64,000 nucleotides of DNA from an uncultured Roseburia sp. (GCA_910584215.1 CAJTYI010000001.1:1-64000), one strand, 5' to 3'. Positions 17,303 through 27,318 are shown, counted from the first letter of the stretch. Notes: generated by a model from the letters alone, not told the origin. Numbers and translations: made by a program.

Positions 17303-18805
17303 ATGGCAAAATTATATATCAATGAGGAACACAAAGTCGGCCACATTGAGCCGGAGGTGTACGGCCACTTTTCCGAGCATCTCGGAAGAGGAATCTATGA
17401 GGGAATCTATGTGGGGGAGGACTCCGCGATTCCTAATGAAAACGGTATGCGCTGTGATGTCGTGGAGGCGCTGCGTGAGCTTAAAGTTCCGATGCTGCGC
17501 TGGCCGGGCGGCTGTTTTGCGGACGAGTATCACTGGAAGGATGGCATCGGCCCCAAAGAAAAGCGCAAGAAGATGATCAATACCAACTGGGGCGGTGTGT
17601 TGGAGGACAACAGTTTCGGAACGCACGAATTCATGGAACTCTGCCGTCAGCTGGGATGCAAAAATTATATCAACGGCAATCTGGGCAGCGGCACGGTGCA
17701 GGAGATGTCGGAGTGGGTGGAATATCTGACGTTCGACGGGGTATCCCCGATGGCAGATCTGCGCGCGGCCAACGGACAGGAAAAGCCCTGGACCGTAGAT
17801 TACTTTGGCGTGGGAAACGAAAACTGGGGCTGCGGCGGCAACATGACGCCGGAGCATTACGCCAACGAATACCGCAGATACCAGACGTTTGTGCGCAATT
17901 ATGACGCCGGTCATCCGATCAAAAAAGTATGCTGCGGCGCCAACGTCGCCGATTATTTCTGGACAGACCGCGTGCTTAAGACATGTTATGACCATGGCGA
18001 ATTTGCGCATGGATTTATGGATTACCTGTCCCTGCACTATTATGTACATCCGGAGGGGTGGGATATCAAGGGAAGCGCAACGGATTTTGACGAGGAAGTG
18101 TGGTATAAAACCTTAAACAAAGCGTTTTATATGGACGAGCTCATCACCCGTCATGCGGCCGTCATGGACACTTATGACCCGGACAAAAAAATCGGCATGG
18201 CCGTGGACGAGTGGGGGGCATGGTACTCGTGCGAGCCGGGCACAAATCCGGGATTTTTGTACCAGCAGAATACGGTGCGCGACGCCCTGGTGGCATGCAT
18301 CACCTTAAACATATTTAACAAACACTGTGACCGCGTCAAAATGGCGGCCTTAGCGCAGATGGTAAATGTCATTCAGTCCGTGCTGCTGACCGAGGGGGAG
18401 AAGATGATTAAGACCCCGACCTACCATGTGATGCACATGTACCGCCACCATCAGGACGCCGACTTGGTGGAGAGCAGTCTAACGGATAACGATACGATTG
18501 GCGTCGGCGAGTGGCTTGTGCCAAAGCTCACGGAGTCGGTTTCCTGCGGCAAAGACGGAGCGCTTACCATCACCGTCGGCAATCTGTCCGCAGACGCGGA
18601 AGAAAACCTTGAGATAAAGTTTGCAAAGGGCGGTTACCGGGTGGAGGAGGCAAAGATCGTCGCGCACCAGGATATGCACGCTTACAATACGTTTGAACAG
18701 CCGGAGATTGTGGCGGAGCAGGATTTTGCGGATTATGAGATGTCCGAACGGGGACTTACGCTTACGATGCCTGCCAACAGTGTCGTGGAATTGCGGCTGA
18801 AATAG
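17303..18805 (+). CDS. abfA: GH51 alpha-L-arabinofuranosidase
   Basis: This 500-residue enzyme removes terminal alpha-L-arabinofuranose from arabinan and arabinoxylan oligosaccharides. No signal peptide is present, so it acts in the cytoplasm on imported oligosaccharides. The catalytic acid/base is Glu173 in [10 protein letters not shown], and the nucleophile is Glu303 in [10 protein letters not shown]. Other family features are [14 protein letters not shown] and the C-terminal beta-sandwich ending in [13 protein letters not shown]. It starts at ATG 17303 after TGAGGTGA. No sugar transporter or regulator lies beside it, so it appears as a single-gene unit between gatB and a DUF6171 gene. Confidence 0.94.
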   Translation: MAKLYINEEHKVGHIEPEVYGHFSEHLGRGIYEGIYVGEDSAIPNENGMRCDVVEALRELKVPMLRWPGGCFADEYHWKDGIGPKEKRKKMINTNWGGVLEDNSFGTHEFMELCRQLGCKNYINGNLGSGTVQEMSEWVEYLTFDGVSPMADLRAANGQEKPWTVDYFGVGNENWGCGGNMTPEHYANEYRRYQTFVRNYDAGHPIKKVCCGANVADYFWTDRVLKTCYDHGEFAHGFMDYLSLHYYVHPEGWDIKGSATDFDEEVWYKTLNKAFYMDELITRHAAVMDTYDPDKKIGMAVDEWGAWYSCEPGTNPGFLYQQNTVRDALVACITLNIFNKHCDRVKMAALAQMVNVIQSVLLTEGEKMIKTPTYHVMHMYRHHQDADLVESSLTDNDTIGVGEWLVPKLTESVSCGKDGALTITVGNLSADAEENLEIKFAKGGYRVEEAKIVAHQDMHAYNTFEQPEIVAEQDFADYEMSERGLTLTMPANSVVELRLK

Positions 18806-18833
18806 TGCAATGTCAATAGAAAGTGAAGACGCA

Positions 18834-19091
18834 ATGAAAACAGTTTGCAAGAAGTGTCTGCTGCGCGATATGGCGGAGGCAGACAATAAAATGATAGAAA
18901 CGTATAAGGCCGCCATCAAGGCGGCCGATCGCGCGACGGAAGCCTGCTATGAAAGCAGGCTTTTGATCTGTAAAGAATGCCGCTATCTCAATCAGGGGAC
19001 ATGCGGAGCCTGCGGCTGTTATGTGGAGCTGCGGGCGGCGGCAAAAAACGCCGCCTGTCCCTATCAAAAATGGCAGGCCCATAACAGGTGA
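18834..19091 (+). CDS. Small cysteine-rich DUF6171-like protein
   Basis: This 85-residue protein begins KTVCKKCLLRDMAEAD and carries CKEC, a CGACGC cluster and a final CPYQKW. The pairs suggest one or two bound zinc ions. The layout matches DUF6171, a Clostridia family of unknown role. An in-frame ATG at 18810 would add eight residues; neither start has a strong ribosome site, and 18834 is chosen because conservation in the family usually begins at the CKKC segment. It follows abfA closely and faces the ABC exporter genes. Confidence 0.7.
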   Translation: MKTVCKKCLLRDMAEADNKMIETYKAAIKAADRATEACYESRLLICKECRYLNQGTCGACGCYVELRAAAKNAACPYQKWQAHNR

Positions 19092-19106
19092 TCGGCGAAA
19101 ATTGCG

Positions 19107-19130
19107 TGAGAAGCACTTCTTAAGCTCGAA
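19107..19130 (+). repeat. Half copy of the dispersed repeat
   Basis: GCGTGAGAAGCACTTCTTAAGC matches the left arm of copies 1 and 2 but the rest is missing; the exporter gene ends at 19139. Confidence 0.4.
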
Positions 19131-19138
19131 ACGGAGTC

Positions 19139-21076
19139 TCAGGCGGTCTTTCCGGTATAAAGCTGGTAATACTTGCCTTTCTGCTCTAAAAGCTGTGTGT
19201 GGTTTCCCCGCTCGATCACGCGCCCCTGCTCGAGGACAATGATGCAGTCGCTGTTTTGGATGGTAGAGAGACGGTGGGCGATGACGAACGTGGTTCTGCC
19301 GCGCATCAGCGCGTCCATGCCCTCCTGCACGATCTTTTCCGTTCTGGTATCGATCGAGCTAGTGGCTTCGTCTAAAATCAGTACCGGAGGGTCAGCGATC
19401 GCGGCGCGCGCGATCGAGAGGAGCTGTCTTTGCCCCTGGCTTAAGTTGGCGCCGTCGCCGGTGAGCATGGTCTGGTAGCCGTCCGGCAGCTGCCCGATAA
19501 AGGTGTCGGCATTGGCGAGTTTGGCCGCTGCCATTACCTCATCATCTGTGGCCTCCAGCTTGCCGTAGCGTATATTTTCCATGACCGTACCGGTAAACAG
19601 ATGTGTGTCCTGTAATACGATGCCAAGAGAATGGCGCAGGTCAGATTTTCTTATTTTATTGATATTAATGCCGTCATAGCGTATTTTGCCGTCCTGGATA
19701 TCATAAAAGCGATTGATTAAGTTGGTGATCGTCGTCTTACCGGCTCCGGTGGAGCCTACGAAAGCGATCTTTTGTCCCGGTGTGGCGTAGAGGTCGACGT
19801 TGTGAAGCACGATCTTTTCCGGTACATAGCCAAAATCCACGTCGTCAAACACGACATCCCCCCTGAGCTCTTTGTATTCAACTTCACCGGTCGCCTGGTG
19901 CGTGTGCTTCCAGGCCCACATTCCGGTGCGCTCTGTCGTCTCTTTTAAAAGTCCGCCCTCTTTTTTGGCGCGCACTAAAGTGACATACCCTTCGTCTGTC
20001 TCCGGCGTTTCGTCTAACAGGGAGAAAACGCGTTCCGAGCCGGCGAGCGCCATAACGATATTGTTGATCTGCATACTGAGCTGGTTGATCGGCTGGCCAA
20101 AGCTCTTGTTAAAAGTCAAAAAGCTGGCAAGCCCGCCGAGTGTAAAGCCTCCGAGCCCGCTTAAAGCCAGAGCGCCGCCGGCGGCAGCGCAGAGCACATA
20201 GCTGATATTGCCGACCTGTGCGTTGATTGGGCCTAAGATATTGCCGAACTTGTTGGCATTGTCGGCGCTTTGAAACAGCCGGTCATTTCGTTCATCAAAT
20301 TCTGCCATACTTTCTTTTTCGTGCGTGAATACTTTTACGACTTTCTGTCCGTTCATCATTTCTTCAATGTAACCGTTTAGTGCGCCGATATCTTTTTGCT
20401 GAGCGACAAAGAAGCGGGCGCTTAAGGAGCCGACTTTTTTTGTCGCATAGAGCGTGACGCCCACCATCACCAGCGAGAGCAGTGTCAGTGGGATATTCAG
20501 GCGCATCATACTAACCAGCACACTCACAATCGTGATAATGCTGTTTAGAAACTGCGGCATGCTCTGGCTGATCATCTGCCGCAGGGCGTCGATGTCGTTG
20601 GTGTAAATGGACATGATATCGCCGTGGGCGTGTGTGTCAAAGTAGCGGACCGGAAGTCCCTCCATGTGGGTAAAGAGATCATTCCTGAGGCTGCGCAGCG
20701 TACCTTGCGTGACACCCACCATGATGCGGGTCTGCACAAAGGCGGCAGCGGCGCCAATTAGATAAAAGCAGGCGACCCGGCCGATGGCGTGCGCTAGACG
20801 GGTAAAGTCCGGCGCATCCTGCGAAAGCAGCGGCAGTATGTAATCGTCGATCAGTGTTTTGGTAAACCAGGTGCCCTGTACGCTCGATAGCACGGAGACC
20901 ACGATACAGAATACCACCAAAATGCAGGCGAAACCGTAGTGGCGGAAGATATAGCGCAGCAGGCGCATGAGCAGTCTGCCGGGGTTTTTAACTTTCGGGC
21001 GCGGGCCTCCCATCCGCCTGCCGCCGGGGCCGCGCACTTCTTTTACGTTCTTTAATTCTTTTTCGCTTTCAGCCAT
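19139..21076 (-). CDS. Heterodimeric ABC exporter, second subunit (canonical ATPase)
   Basis: This 645-residue half-exporter has an N-terminal basic extension (about 1-35), six helices (about 40-345) and a nucleotide-binding domain (about 400-640). It shows Walker A GSTGAGKTT, Walker B ILILDEATSSID with the catalytic Glu intact, H-loop IAHRLST, and an altered signature LSQGQRQLLS. The partner gene lies directly upstream and overlaps by one base (TAATG). Together they form a BmrCD/LmrCD-like exporter with one weakened ATP site. A stretch of about 45 residues with ERTGMWAWKHTH sits between membrane and ATPase domains. Substrate unknown; drug or lipid export is typical. Confidence 0.92.
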   Translation of the reverse strand: MAESEKELKNVKEVRGPGGRRMGGPRPKVKNPGRLLMRLLRYIFRHYGFACILVVFCIVVSVLSSVQGTWFTKTLIDDYILPLLSQDAPDFTRLAHAIGRVACFYLIGAAAAFVQTRIMVGVTQGTLRSLRNDLFTHMEGLPVRYFDTHAHGDIMSIYTNDIDALRQMISQSMPQFLNSIITIVSVLVSMMRLNIPLTLLSLVMVGVTLYATKKVGSLSARFFVAQQKDIGALNGYIEEMMNGQKVVKVFTHEKESMAEFDERNDRLFQSADNANKFGNILGPINAQVGNISYVLCAAAGGALALSGLGGFTLGGLASFLTFNKSFGQPINQLSMQINNIVMALAGSERVFSLLDETPETDEGYVTLVRAKKEGGLLKETTERTGMWAWKHTHQATGEVEYKELRGDVVFDDVDFGYVPEKIVLHNVDLYATPGQKIAFVGSTGAGKTTITNLINRFYDIQDGKIRYDGININKIRKSDLRHSLGIVLQDTHLFTGTVMENIRYGKLEATDDEVMAAAKLANADTFIGQLPDGYQTMLTGDGANLSQGQRQLLSIARAAIADPPVLILDEATSSIDTRTEKIVQEGMDALMRGRTTFVIAHRLSTIQNSDCIIVLEQGRVIERGNHTQLLEQKGKYYQLYTGKTA

Positions 21077-22824
21077 TATGCCGCACCTCCCTCGTCAAAA
21101 TCTCTGCTGCCGCCGGTCTGCGATTCATAGACCTCACGGTAGATTTCGTTGGTCTCCAACAGTTCTTCATGTGTGCCCAGACCGTTGAGCGTTCCGTTTT
21201 CCAGCACGATAATGCGGTCTGCCTCCTGCACCGAGGAGATGCGCTGGGCGATAATCAGCTTGGTGGTGTTTGGAATCTCCTGCAAAAAAGCGCGGCGGAT
21301 TTTTTGGTCCGTAGCGGTATCGACGGCGCTGGTGCTGTCATCGAGTATCAGTATTTTCGGCTGCTTTAAGAGGGCGCGCGCGATACAGAGACGCTGCCTT
21401 TGACCACCGGATACATTGGAGCCGCCCTGCGTGATATAAGTGTTGTAACCGTCGGGAAAACGTTCGATAAATTCGTCGGCGCAGGCGAGACGGCAGGCGC
21501 GCTTGCATTCTTCGTCCGTGGCGTCTTTCTTGCCCCAGCGCAGGTTTTCATAGATGGTGCCCGAAAAGAGGACATTGTTTTGCAGGACGACCGCGACTTC
21601 ATTTCGCAGTGTGTCAAGGTCGTAAGTGCGGACATCCTTGCCGCCGACCAGCACCCTGCCGTCTGATACATCATAGAGGCGGCTGATTAAGTTTACCAGG
21701 GAGGATTTGGAGCTTCCGGTGCCGCCGATGATGCCGATGGTCTCGCCGGAGCCAAGGGTGAGATTGATGTCGTCCAGCACCGGTCTAGCGGAGGTCTTAT
21801 TGTAGCGGAATGTGACATGCTCAAAGGTAATGCTGCCGTCCGCAACACAAAAATCCGGGTCTTTGGGGTTTACGATATCACTCTTTTCCTCTAGGACTTC
21901 ACAGATGCGCTTGCCGCTGGCAATGCTCATAGTGATCATGACAAACACCATGGAAAGCATCATCAGGCTCATCATGATATTCATACAATAGGTAAGAAGA
22001 CTCATAAGCTCGCCGGTGGTAAGGCTGCTGCCCACAATCATTTTTGCGCCGAGCCAGCTGATCATTAAAATACAGCTGTAAACGGTAATCTGCATGGCGG
22101 GGCTGTTGTATGTGATGATGCGCTCCGCCTTCAAAAACATCCGGCAGATATTATCGCTGGCGGCGGTGAAACGCTTTTTCTCGTGTTCCTCGCGCACATA
22201 GGCTTTGACGACGCGGATGGCGGAGACATTCTCCTGCACGGAAGCGTTCAGGTCATCGTACTTTGGGAAAGCCTCCATAAAATAATGATGCGCCCGCACG
22301 GTGATAATGGCGAGCAGGATGCCAAGGATGATGACTGCGGCGAGATAGACGGCCGCAAGGCGCGGGCTGATAAAAAACGCCATGCCCATGGCGCAGATCA
22401 GGGTGATCGGGGAGCGCACACACATGCGTAAAATCATCTGGTACGCATTCTGAATGTTGGTGACGTCGGTCGTGAGCCGTGTCACAAGCCCGGCAGTGCT
22501 GAATTTATCAATGTTGGAAAAGGAAAAGGTCTGAATATTTTCATACATGGCCCTCCTGAGATTGCGGGCAAAACCGGTCGAGGCTCTTGCACCGTAGCGG
22601 CCGCCCATGATGCCGCAAAACAGCGAAAAACAGGCGGCAACGACCATGCAGGCGCCTACGGCATAAATATGGCGCATATTGCCGACGCTGACGCCGTCGT
22701 CGATGATAGAAGCCATCAAAAAGGGGATGATCGTCTCCATCCATACCTCAAGTACCATAAAAACGGGTGTGATCAATGAGTCGCGCCGAAACTCCCTGAT
22801 CTGCGCCCCAAGTGTCTTTAACAT
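21076..22824 (-). CDS. Heterodimeric ABC exporter, first subunit (degenerate Walker B)
   Basis: This 582-residue half-exporter has six helices (about 18-310) and a nucleotide-binding domain (about 335-575). Walker A is GGTGSSKSS, the signature is canonical VSGGQRQRL, and Walker B reads ILILDDSTSAVD, with Asp where the catalytic Glu is expected. The pairing of this change with the altered signature in the partner is the hallmark of asymmetric heterodimeric exporters. ATG 22824 is chosen over the upstream frame because GGAGG lies seven bases before it. A promoter (22884-22913, minus strand) precedes it. It is divergent from nrdD. Confidence 0.92.
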   Translation of the reverse strand: MLKTLGAQIREFRRDSLITPVFMVLEVWMETIIPFLMASIIDDGVSVGNMRHIYAVGACMVVAACFSLFCGIMGGRYGARASTGFARNLRRAMYENIQTFSFSNIDKFSTAGLVTRLTTDVTNIQNAYQMILRMCVRSPITLICAMGMAFFISPRLAAVYLAAVIILGILLAIITVRAHHYFMEAFPKYDDLNASVQENVSAIRVVKAYVREEHEKKRFTAASDNICRMFLKAERIITYNSPAMQITVYSCILMISWLGAKMIVGSSLTTGELMSLLTYCMNIMMSLMMLSMVFVMITMSIASGKRICEVLEEKSDIVNPKDPDFCVADGSITFEHVTFRYNKTSARPVLDDINLTLGSGETIGIIGGTGSSKSSLVNLISRLYDVSDGRVLVGGKDVRTYDLDTLRNEVAVVLQNNVLFSGTIYENLRWGKKDATDEECKRACRLACADEFIERFPDGYNTYITQGGSNVSGGQRQRLCIARALLKQPKILILDDSTSAVDTATDQKIRRAFLQEIPNTTKLIIAQRISSVQEADRIIVLENGTLNGLGTHEELLETNEIYREVYESQTGGSRDFDEGGAA

Positions 22825-22883
22825 AAAAGTCCTCCATTCGCACAAATCTAGTTGTTTTTTTCTACAGATATGTTAATATTATA

Positions 22884-22913
22884 ACTATACGCTAATTTGG
22901 AAGTTGCTGTCAA
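22884..22913 (-). promoter_or_regulatory. Promoter of the ABC exporter operon
   Basis: On the minus strand TTGACA (22913-22908) is followed by 18 bases and TATAGT (22889-22884). The transcript would run to the exporter start at 22824. Confidence 0.6.
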
Positions 22914-22927
22914 TGCTAAAAAAACAT

Positions 22928-22975
22928 ACATAATATAGTAAACCATATTGACAAAACCACAATATATTGTATACT
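22928..22975 (+). promoter_or_regulatory. nrdD promoter with two NrdR-type boxes
   Basis: TTGACA (22948-22953), 16 bases, TATACT (22970-22975) form the core promoter. A perfect palindrome ACAATATATTGT (22959-22970) lies within the spacer and matches the NrdR-box consensus. A second, weaker match ACATAATATAGT starts at 22928; the two centres are about 30 bases apart, close to three helical turns as known for NrdR pairs. Repression by NrdR-(d)ATP is therefore likely; nrdR itself is not in the window. Confidence 0.7.
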
Positions 22976-22976
22976 A

Positions 22977-23038
22977 GATGATACATCGCAACAATCCAGA
23001 CGAGAGCCGGATGATACATTGCAACAGTCAGGGCGAGA
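22977..23038 (+). repeat. Two 29-base direct repeats in the nrdD leader
   Basis: GATGATACATCGCAACAATC (22977 onward) recurs as GATGATACATTGCAACAGTC (23010 onward), a 33-base period with matching continuation CGAGA. The repeats are transcribed between promoter and start codon. Their role is unknown. Confidence 0.7.
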
Positions 23039-23079
23039 ATAAAATATGGTGGAACGAAACAGAAAGGCATGAGGTATCT

Positions 23080-25242
23080 ATGAAAATTATTAAGCGCAGC
23101 GGGACGGAGGACAACTTTAATATCGTAAAGATTGAGGCGGCAATCCGCAAAGCCAACGACAGTGTGATTGATTACGAAAAACTCACGGAAGACAAGATAA
23201 AGATTATCTTGGAAAATGTGGAGCGGGCCTGCGAGAATATGAAGCGCTCTCCGAGCGTGGAAGAGATTCAGGATATGGTGGAAAATCAGATCATGAGCCA
23301 GAAGGCATTTAATGTGGCGCGCAATTATATTACCTATCGATATAAGCGTGAACTGGTGCGCAAATCAAATTCTACGGATGAGCAGATCTTAAGCCTTTTG
23401 GAATGTAATAATGAAGAAGTCAAGCAGGAAAATTCCAACAAAAATCCTACGGTCAACAGTGTGCAGCGCGACTATATGGCGGGGGAGGTCAGCAAGGACA
23501 TCACTAGGCGCTTTTTGCTGCCGCCCGATATTGTGGAGGCGCATGAGCAGGGGATGATTCATTTTCATGACGCGGACTATTTTGCCCAGCATATGCACAA
23601 CTGCTGTCTGGTGAATCTGGAAGATATGCTGCAAAACGGTACAGTGATCAGCGAGACGATGATTGACAGTCCAAAGAGCTTTTCGACTGCCTGCAATATC
23701 GCCACACAGGCAATCGCTCAGATCGCCAGCTCGCAGTACGGCGGTCAGAGTATTTCGCTGTCGCACTTAGCGCCGTTTGTGCAGGTCAGCAGAGAGAAGT
23801 TTCGCAGGCAGGTGAAGGCGGAGTTTGAGGCCGTGGGCATTGCCCCGGAGGAGAAGACGGTCAACGAGATTGCGGAGCTGCGGGTCAAACGGGAGATCAA
23901 TCAGGGCGTGCAGATGATACAATACCAGGTGATCACGCTGATGACGACCAACGGACAGGCTCCGTTTATCACGGTTTTTATGTATCTCGACGAGGTGCCG
24001 GAAGGGCAGCTTAGGGATGATTTGGCATCGGTGATCGAGGAGATGCTGCATCAGCGCATTGTCGGCGTCAAAAACGAAAAAGGCGTCTATATCACGCCTG
24101 CATTTCCGAAGCTGATTTATGTCCTCGAGGAAGATAATATTCACGAGGGCAGCAAGTACTGGTATTTAACCAGGCTTGCCGCGGAGTGCACTGCAAAGCG
24201 CATGGTGCCGGATTACATCTCGGAAAAGATTATGAAAAAATTAAAAAAAGATAACTGCTATACCTGCATGGGATGCCGTTCGTTCCTCACCGTGTACAAA
24301 GATGAAAACGATAAGTTCAAGTTTTACGGCAGATTCAATCAGGGTGTGGTTACGCTCAACCTGGTGGATGTGGCCTGCTCTTCCGGGAAAGACATGAAAA
24401 AATTCTGGGAGTTGATGGATGAGCGTCTTGAGCTGTGCTACCGCGCGCTGTTGGCAAGGCACGAGCGCTTAAAGGGGACGCCGTCTGACGTGGCGCCGAT
24501 TCTCTGGCAAAACGGTGCGCTGGCGCGCTTAAAAAAGGGTGAAAAGATCGACAAGCTGCTCTATAATGGGTATTCGACGATTTCTCTGGGGTATGCCGGT
24601 CTTTGCGAATGTACCTATTATATGATGGGAGTTTCCCATACGGAGGCGGCGGGCACCGAGTTTGCGCTTAAAGTGATGCGTTACCTCAATGATGCCTGTG
24701 CAAAATGGAAAGCACAGCACAATATTGATTTCAGCCTCTATGGCACGCCGTTGGAATCTACCACATACAAATTTGCAAAGTGTCTGCAAAAACGTTTCGG
24801 TATCATACCGCAGGTGACAGACAAAAATTATATTACCAACAGTTATCATGTGCATGTGACGGAAAACATGAACGCGTTTGACAAATTAAAGTTTGAATCA
24901 CGCTTTCAGGAACTGTCTCCGGGCGGCGCAATCAGCTATGTGGAGGTGCCGAATATGCAGGACAACCTCGACGCGGTGCTCTCCGTCATGAAGTATATCT
25001 ACGAAAACATTATGTACGCGGAGCTAAATACCAAGAGTGATTACTGTATGGAATGTGGCTATTCCGGTGAGATTAAGATCGTCACGGACACCGACGGCAA
25101 GCTGATCTGGGAATGTCCGAACTGTGGCAACAAAGACCAGAATAAGATGAGCGTTGCGCGCAGAACCTGCGGCTATATCGGCACGCAGTTCTGGAATCAG
25201 GGCAGGACGCAGGAAATCAAGGACAGGGTGCTTCATTTATAA
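23080..25242 (+). CDS. nrdD: Anaerobic (class III) ribonucleoside-triphosphate reductase
   Basis: This 720-residue glycyl-radical enzyme makes dNTPs under anaerobic conditions. An ATP-cone allosteric domain occupies about 1-95 (IKRSGTEDNFN, VEEIQDMVENQIM). The core follows, with CMGCRSF near residue 395. The C-terminal zinc site is CMECGY and CPNCGN, and the glycyl-radical loop is RRTCGYIG with Gly698. An upstream in-frame ATG at 22978 would place the start inside the repeats; ATG 23080 matches family N-termini. The activating enzyme NrdG is not adjacent, which is unusual and means it must be encoded elsewhere. Confidence 0.96.
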   Translation: MKIIKRSGTEDNFNIVKIEAAIRKANDSVIDYEKLTEDKIKIILENVERACENMKRSPSVEEIQDMVENQIMSQKAFNVARNYITYRYKRELVRKSNSTDEQILSLLECNNEEVKQENSNKNPTVNSVQRDYMAGEVSKDITRRFLLPPDIVEAHEQGMIHFHDADYFAQHMHNCCLVNLEDMLQNGTVISETMIDSPKSFSTACNIATQAIAQIASSQYGGQSISLSHLAPFVQVSREKFRRQVKAEFEAVGIAPEEKTVNEIAELRVKREINQGVQMIQYQVITLMTTNGQAPFITVFMYLDEVPEGQLRDDLASVIEEMLHQRIVGVKNEKGVYITPAFPKLIYVLEEDNIHEGSKYWYLTRLAAECTAKRMVPDYISEKIMKKLKKDNCYTCMGCRSFLTVYKDENDKFKFYGRFNQGVVTLNLVDVACSSGKDMKKFWELMDERLELCYRALLARHERLKGTPSDVAPILWQNGALARLKKGEKIDKLLYNGYSTISLGYAGLCECTYYMMGVSHTEAAGTEFALKVMRYLNDACAKWKAQHNIDFSLYGTPLESTTYKFAKCLQKRFGIIPQVTDKNYITNSYHVHVTENMNAFDKLKFESRFQELSPGGAISYVEVPNMQDNLDAVLSVMKYIYENIMYAELNTKSDYCMECGYSGEIKIVTDTDGKLIWECPNCGNKDQNKMSVARRTCGYIGTQFWNQGRTQEIKDRVLHL

Positions 25243-25284
25243 AAAATAGAAAAACGAGCGGTTTAACGGCAATATAGACAGAGT

Positions 25285-25358
25285 GCACAAGCATTTATTT
25301 TCGATACTACTTTGCAGAGCAGAGAGAAAACGTAATGTTTGTGCATTTCTTTTTTTAT
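25285..25358 (+). terminator. Terminator after nrdD
   Basis: GCACAAGCATT (25285-25295) pairs with AATGTTTGTGC (25334-25344) with one mismatch, inner TTTTC/GAAAA pairs extend it, and a T-rich tract follows to 25358. Confidence 0.6.
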
Positions 25359-25426
25359 AGTGGTAAAATATAATTTGGTATGATAGAATAGTAGCGTATT
25401 TAATTTGGAAAGGTGTGGTAATTTGA

Positions 25427-27283
25427 ATGAGGATGAAAAAAGCAATACGTTGGCTGGCGGCATGTTTGATGCCGATTGCCATTTTTTACCTGATGGAATA
25501 TTATCTCCATAATCCGTTGGGCGAAGTGCGGCCTAAGGCACAACTGTTTAATATTATCTTGTTTGAACTGGCGGCAGCGATACTTTTGTTTTTGACCGGA
25601 AGCGTGCGGGCTGCCCTTCGGATTGAGACGGTGGCGGCGATGCTGTATGGGCTAGCCAACATCTATGTGATGCGTTTCCGCGGTCACCCGATTGTGCCGT
25701 GGGACTTTTATTCGCTCAAGACAGCCGTCAGTGTGGCGGACAATTACAGCTTTACGCCGACTAGGCGGATGGTCGTGGTGACAATCGCTTTTTTGCTGCT
25801 GCTTGTGGTGGAACACTGGCTGCCAATGCGCATCGGCCGGCGAAGTCCGGCAGGGGCAGGGCGTTATTCGGAAACGGATGTGGTGTATTGTGAGCGGCAG
25901 TCCCCCGGACGTGCGTTCGCACGCATTGCGTTGCTAAGAGTGCTGCCGCTTGCATTATGTTCCGTCGTGCTGGTAGTATTTGCCGGTATGATGCAGCGGG
26001 AAGATTTTCAGAGCCGTCATCGGCTGTACAACAAACTGTTTGTGCCGGGGACGATGATAAGATATAATGGTACTGTGGTAAATTTTGTCATGAATCTGGC
26101 ATTTCTGTCGGTGGACACGCCCCAGGGGTATGATAAAGCCACGGTGGAGGACACGCTTGCCTCCTATGAGACGGACGAACCGCAGACGGAGGAGTTTCCC
26201 AACATTATTGTGATTATGAACGAGGCATTTTCCGACATGGCGGTGCTGGGAGATTTTGAGACAAACCGTGATTATATGCCGTTTTTCCACAGCTTGCAGC
26301 AAAATCCCGACAGCGTTGTGTCTGGAAGCACCGTGACTGGCATGTTAAATGTGTCCGTCTTGGGCGGCAATACCGCCAACTCGGAGTTTGAATTTTTGAC
26401 CGGCAATACGATGGCATTTCTGCCGCAGGGCAGTGTTCCCTACCAGCAGTATATCCATGACGAAATACTGGCATTGCCTGGTTACCTGTATTCCATGGGG
26501 TATGATACCGTAGCGATGCATCCGTGGCGGGCGTCGGGCTGGGAGCGCAAAGAGGTATATCCTTTGATGGGATTCCAGAAATGCTATTTCAAAAACGACT
26601 TTGATCTAAGCCGGACCGTGCGCGAATACCTCACGGATGACGCCTGTGTGGACAAGATCATAGAAGAATATGAGAACAAAGGGGACAATCCGCTGTTTGT
26701 ATTTAATGTGACGATGCAAAATCACGGAGGATATAAGGGGTCATTTCCCGATTTCACCCCCGAAATTAAGGTTAATGGACTGGATAACGGCCCGGTGGAG
26801 CAGTATCTTTCTCTGATCGAACTCTCTGATCAAAGCCTGGAAAAATTGATTCGCTATTTCGAGGCGCAGGAAGAAAAAACGGTGATAGTATTTTTCGGAG
26901 ATCACCAGCCCAATGACGTCATTGCGGGGCCGATCTTAGGTCTGCAAGGGATTGACAGCAATCAGTTGACCGAAGAACAGATGAAGCTGCGCTACGAGGT
27001 TCCCTATCTGATGTGGGCCAATTATGAGTTGGATTCTAAGCAGCAGATTGACACCAGCGCCAATTATCTGGCGGCACAGTTAGTCGAGTGGGTCGGACTG
27101 CCCGCAAACAATTACCAGAGCTTTTTGCTGGACTTTATGCAGGAGTATCCGATTATCTCCGCAATGCGGCTTAAGGACGCGGCCGGAAATGAGCTTGGTC
27201 TTGATACGTCGGAGAATGACGTAGCCGCTTATCGGAGAATACAGTATTATCAATTGTTTGAGGATACAGGCAAAGAGAAATAA
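25427..27283 (+). CDS. LTA-synthase-like membrane sulfatase/phosphotransferase
   Basis: This 618-residue protein has four to five N-terminal membrane helices (about 10-190) and a large extracytoplasmic alkaline-phosphatase-fold domain (about 255-560). The metal site and nucleophile of lipoteichoic acid synthases can be placed: Glu266 in IMNEAFSD, Thr316 in GGNTANSEFE, and the Asp-His pair in FFGDHQPND. It therefore probably transfers glycerol-phosphate or another phospho-alcohol group from lipid donors to a glycolipid or polysaccharide. ATG 25427 and ATG 25433 are equally possible starts. The next gene is a YfhO-type protein, which supports a role in teichoic acid synthesis or modification. 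Confidence 0.85.
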   Translation: MRMKKAIRWLAACLMPIAIFYLMEYYLHNPLGEVRPKAQLFNIILFELAAAILLFLTGSVRAALRIETVAAMLYGLANIYVMRFRGHPIVPWDFYSLKTAVSVADNYSFTPTRRMVVVTIAFLLLLVVEHWLPMRIGRRSPAGAGRYSETDVVYCERQSPGRAFARIALLRVLPLALCSVVLVVFAGMMQREDFQSRHRLYNKLFVPGTMIRYNGTVVNFVMNLAFLSVDTPQGYDKATVEDTLASYETDEPQTEEFPNIIVIMNEAFSDMAVLGDFETNRDYMPFFHSLQQNPDSVVSGSTVTGMLNVSVLGGNTANSEFEFLTGNTMAFLPQGSVPYQQYIHDEILALPGYLYSMGYDTVAMHPWRASGWERKEVYPLMGFQKCYFKNDFDLSRTVREYLTDDACVDKIIEEYENKGDNPLFVFNVTMQNHGGYKGSFPDFTPEIKVNGLDNGPVEQYLSLIELSDQSLEKLIRYFEAQEEKTVIVFFGDHQPNDVIAGPILGLQGIDSNQLTEEQMKLRYEVPYLMWANYELDSKQQIDTSANYLAAQLVEWVGLPANNYQSFLLDFMQEYPIISAMRLKDAAGNELGLDTSENDVAAYRRIQYYQLFEDTGKEK

Positions 27284-27318
27284 ATTTCACAGGCTGAGGA
27301 AGGAGATAGGTTATAAAA

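Noticed and set aside
17312..18049. 245-codon open frame on the minus strand over abfA
   Set aside because: It is antisense to a gene with intact catalytic motifs, has no ribosome site and its translation shows no family features.
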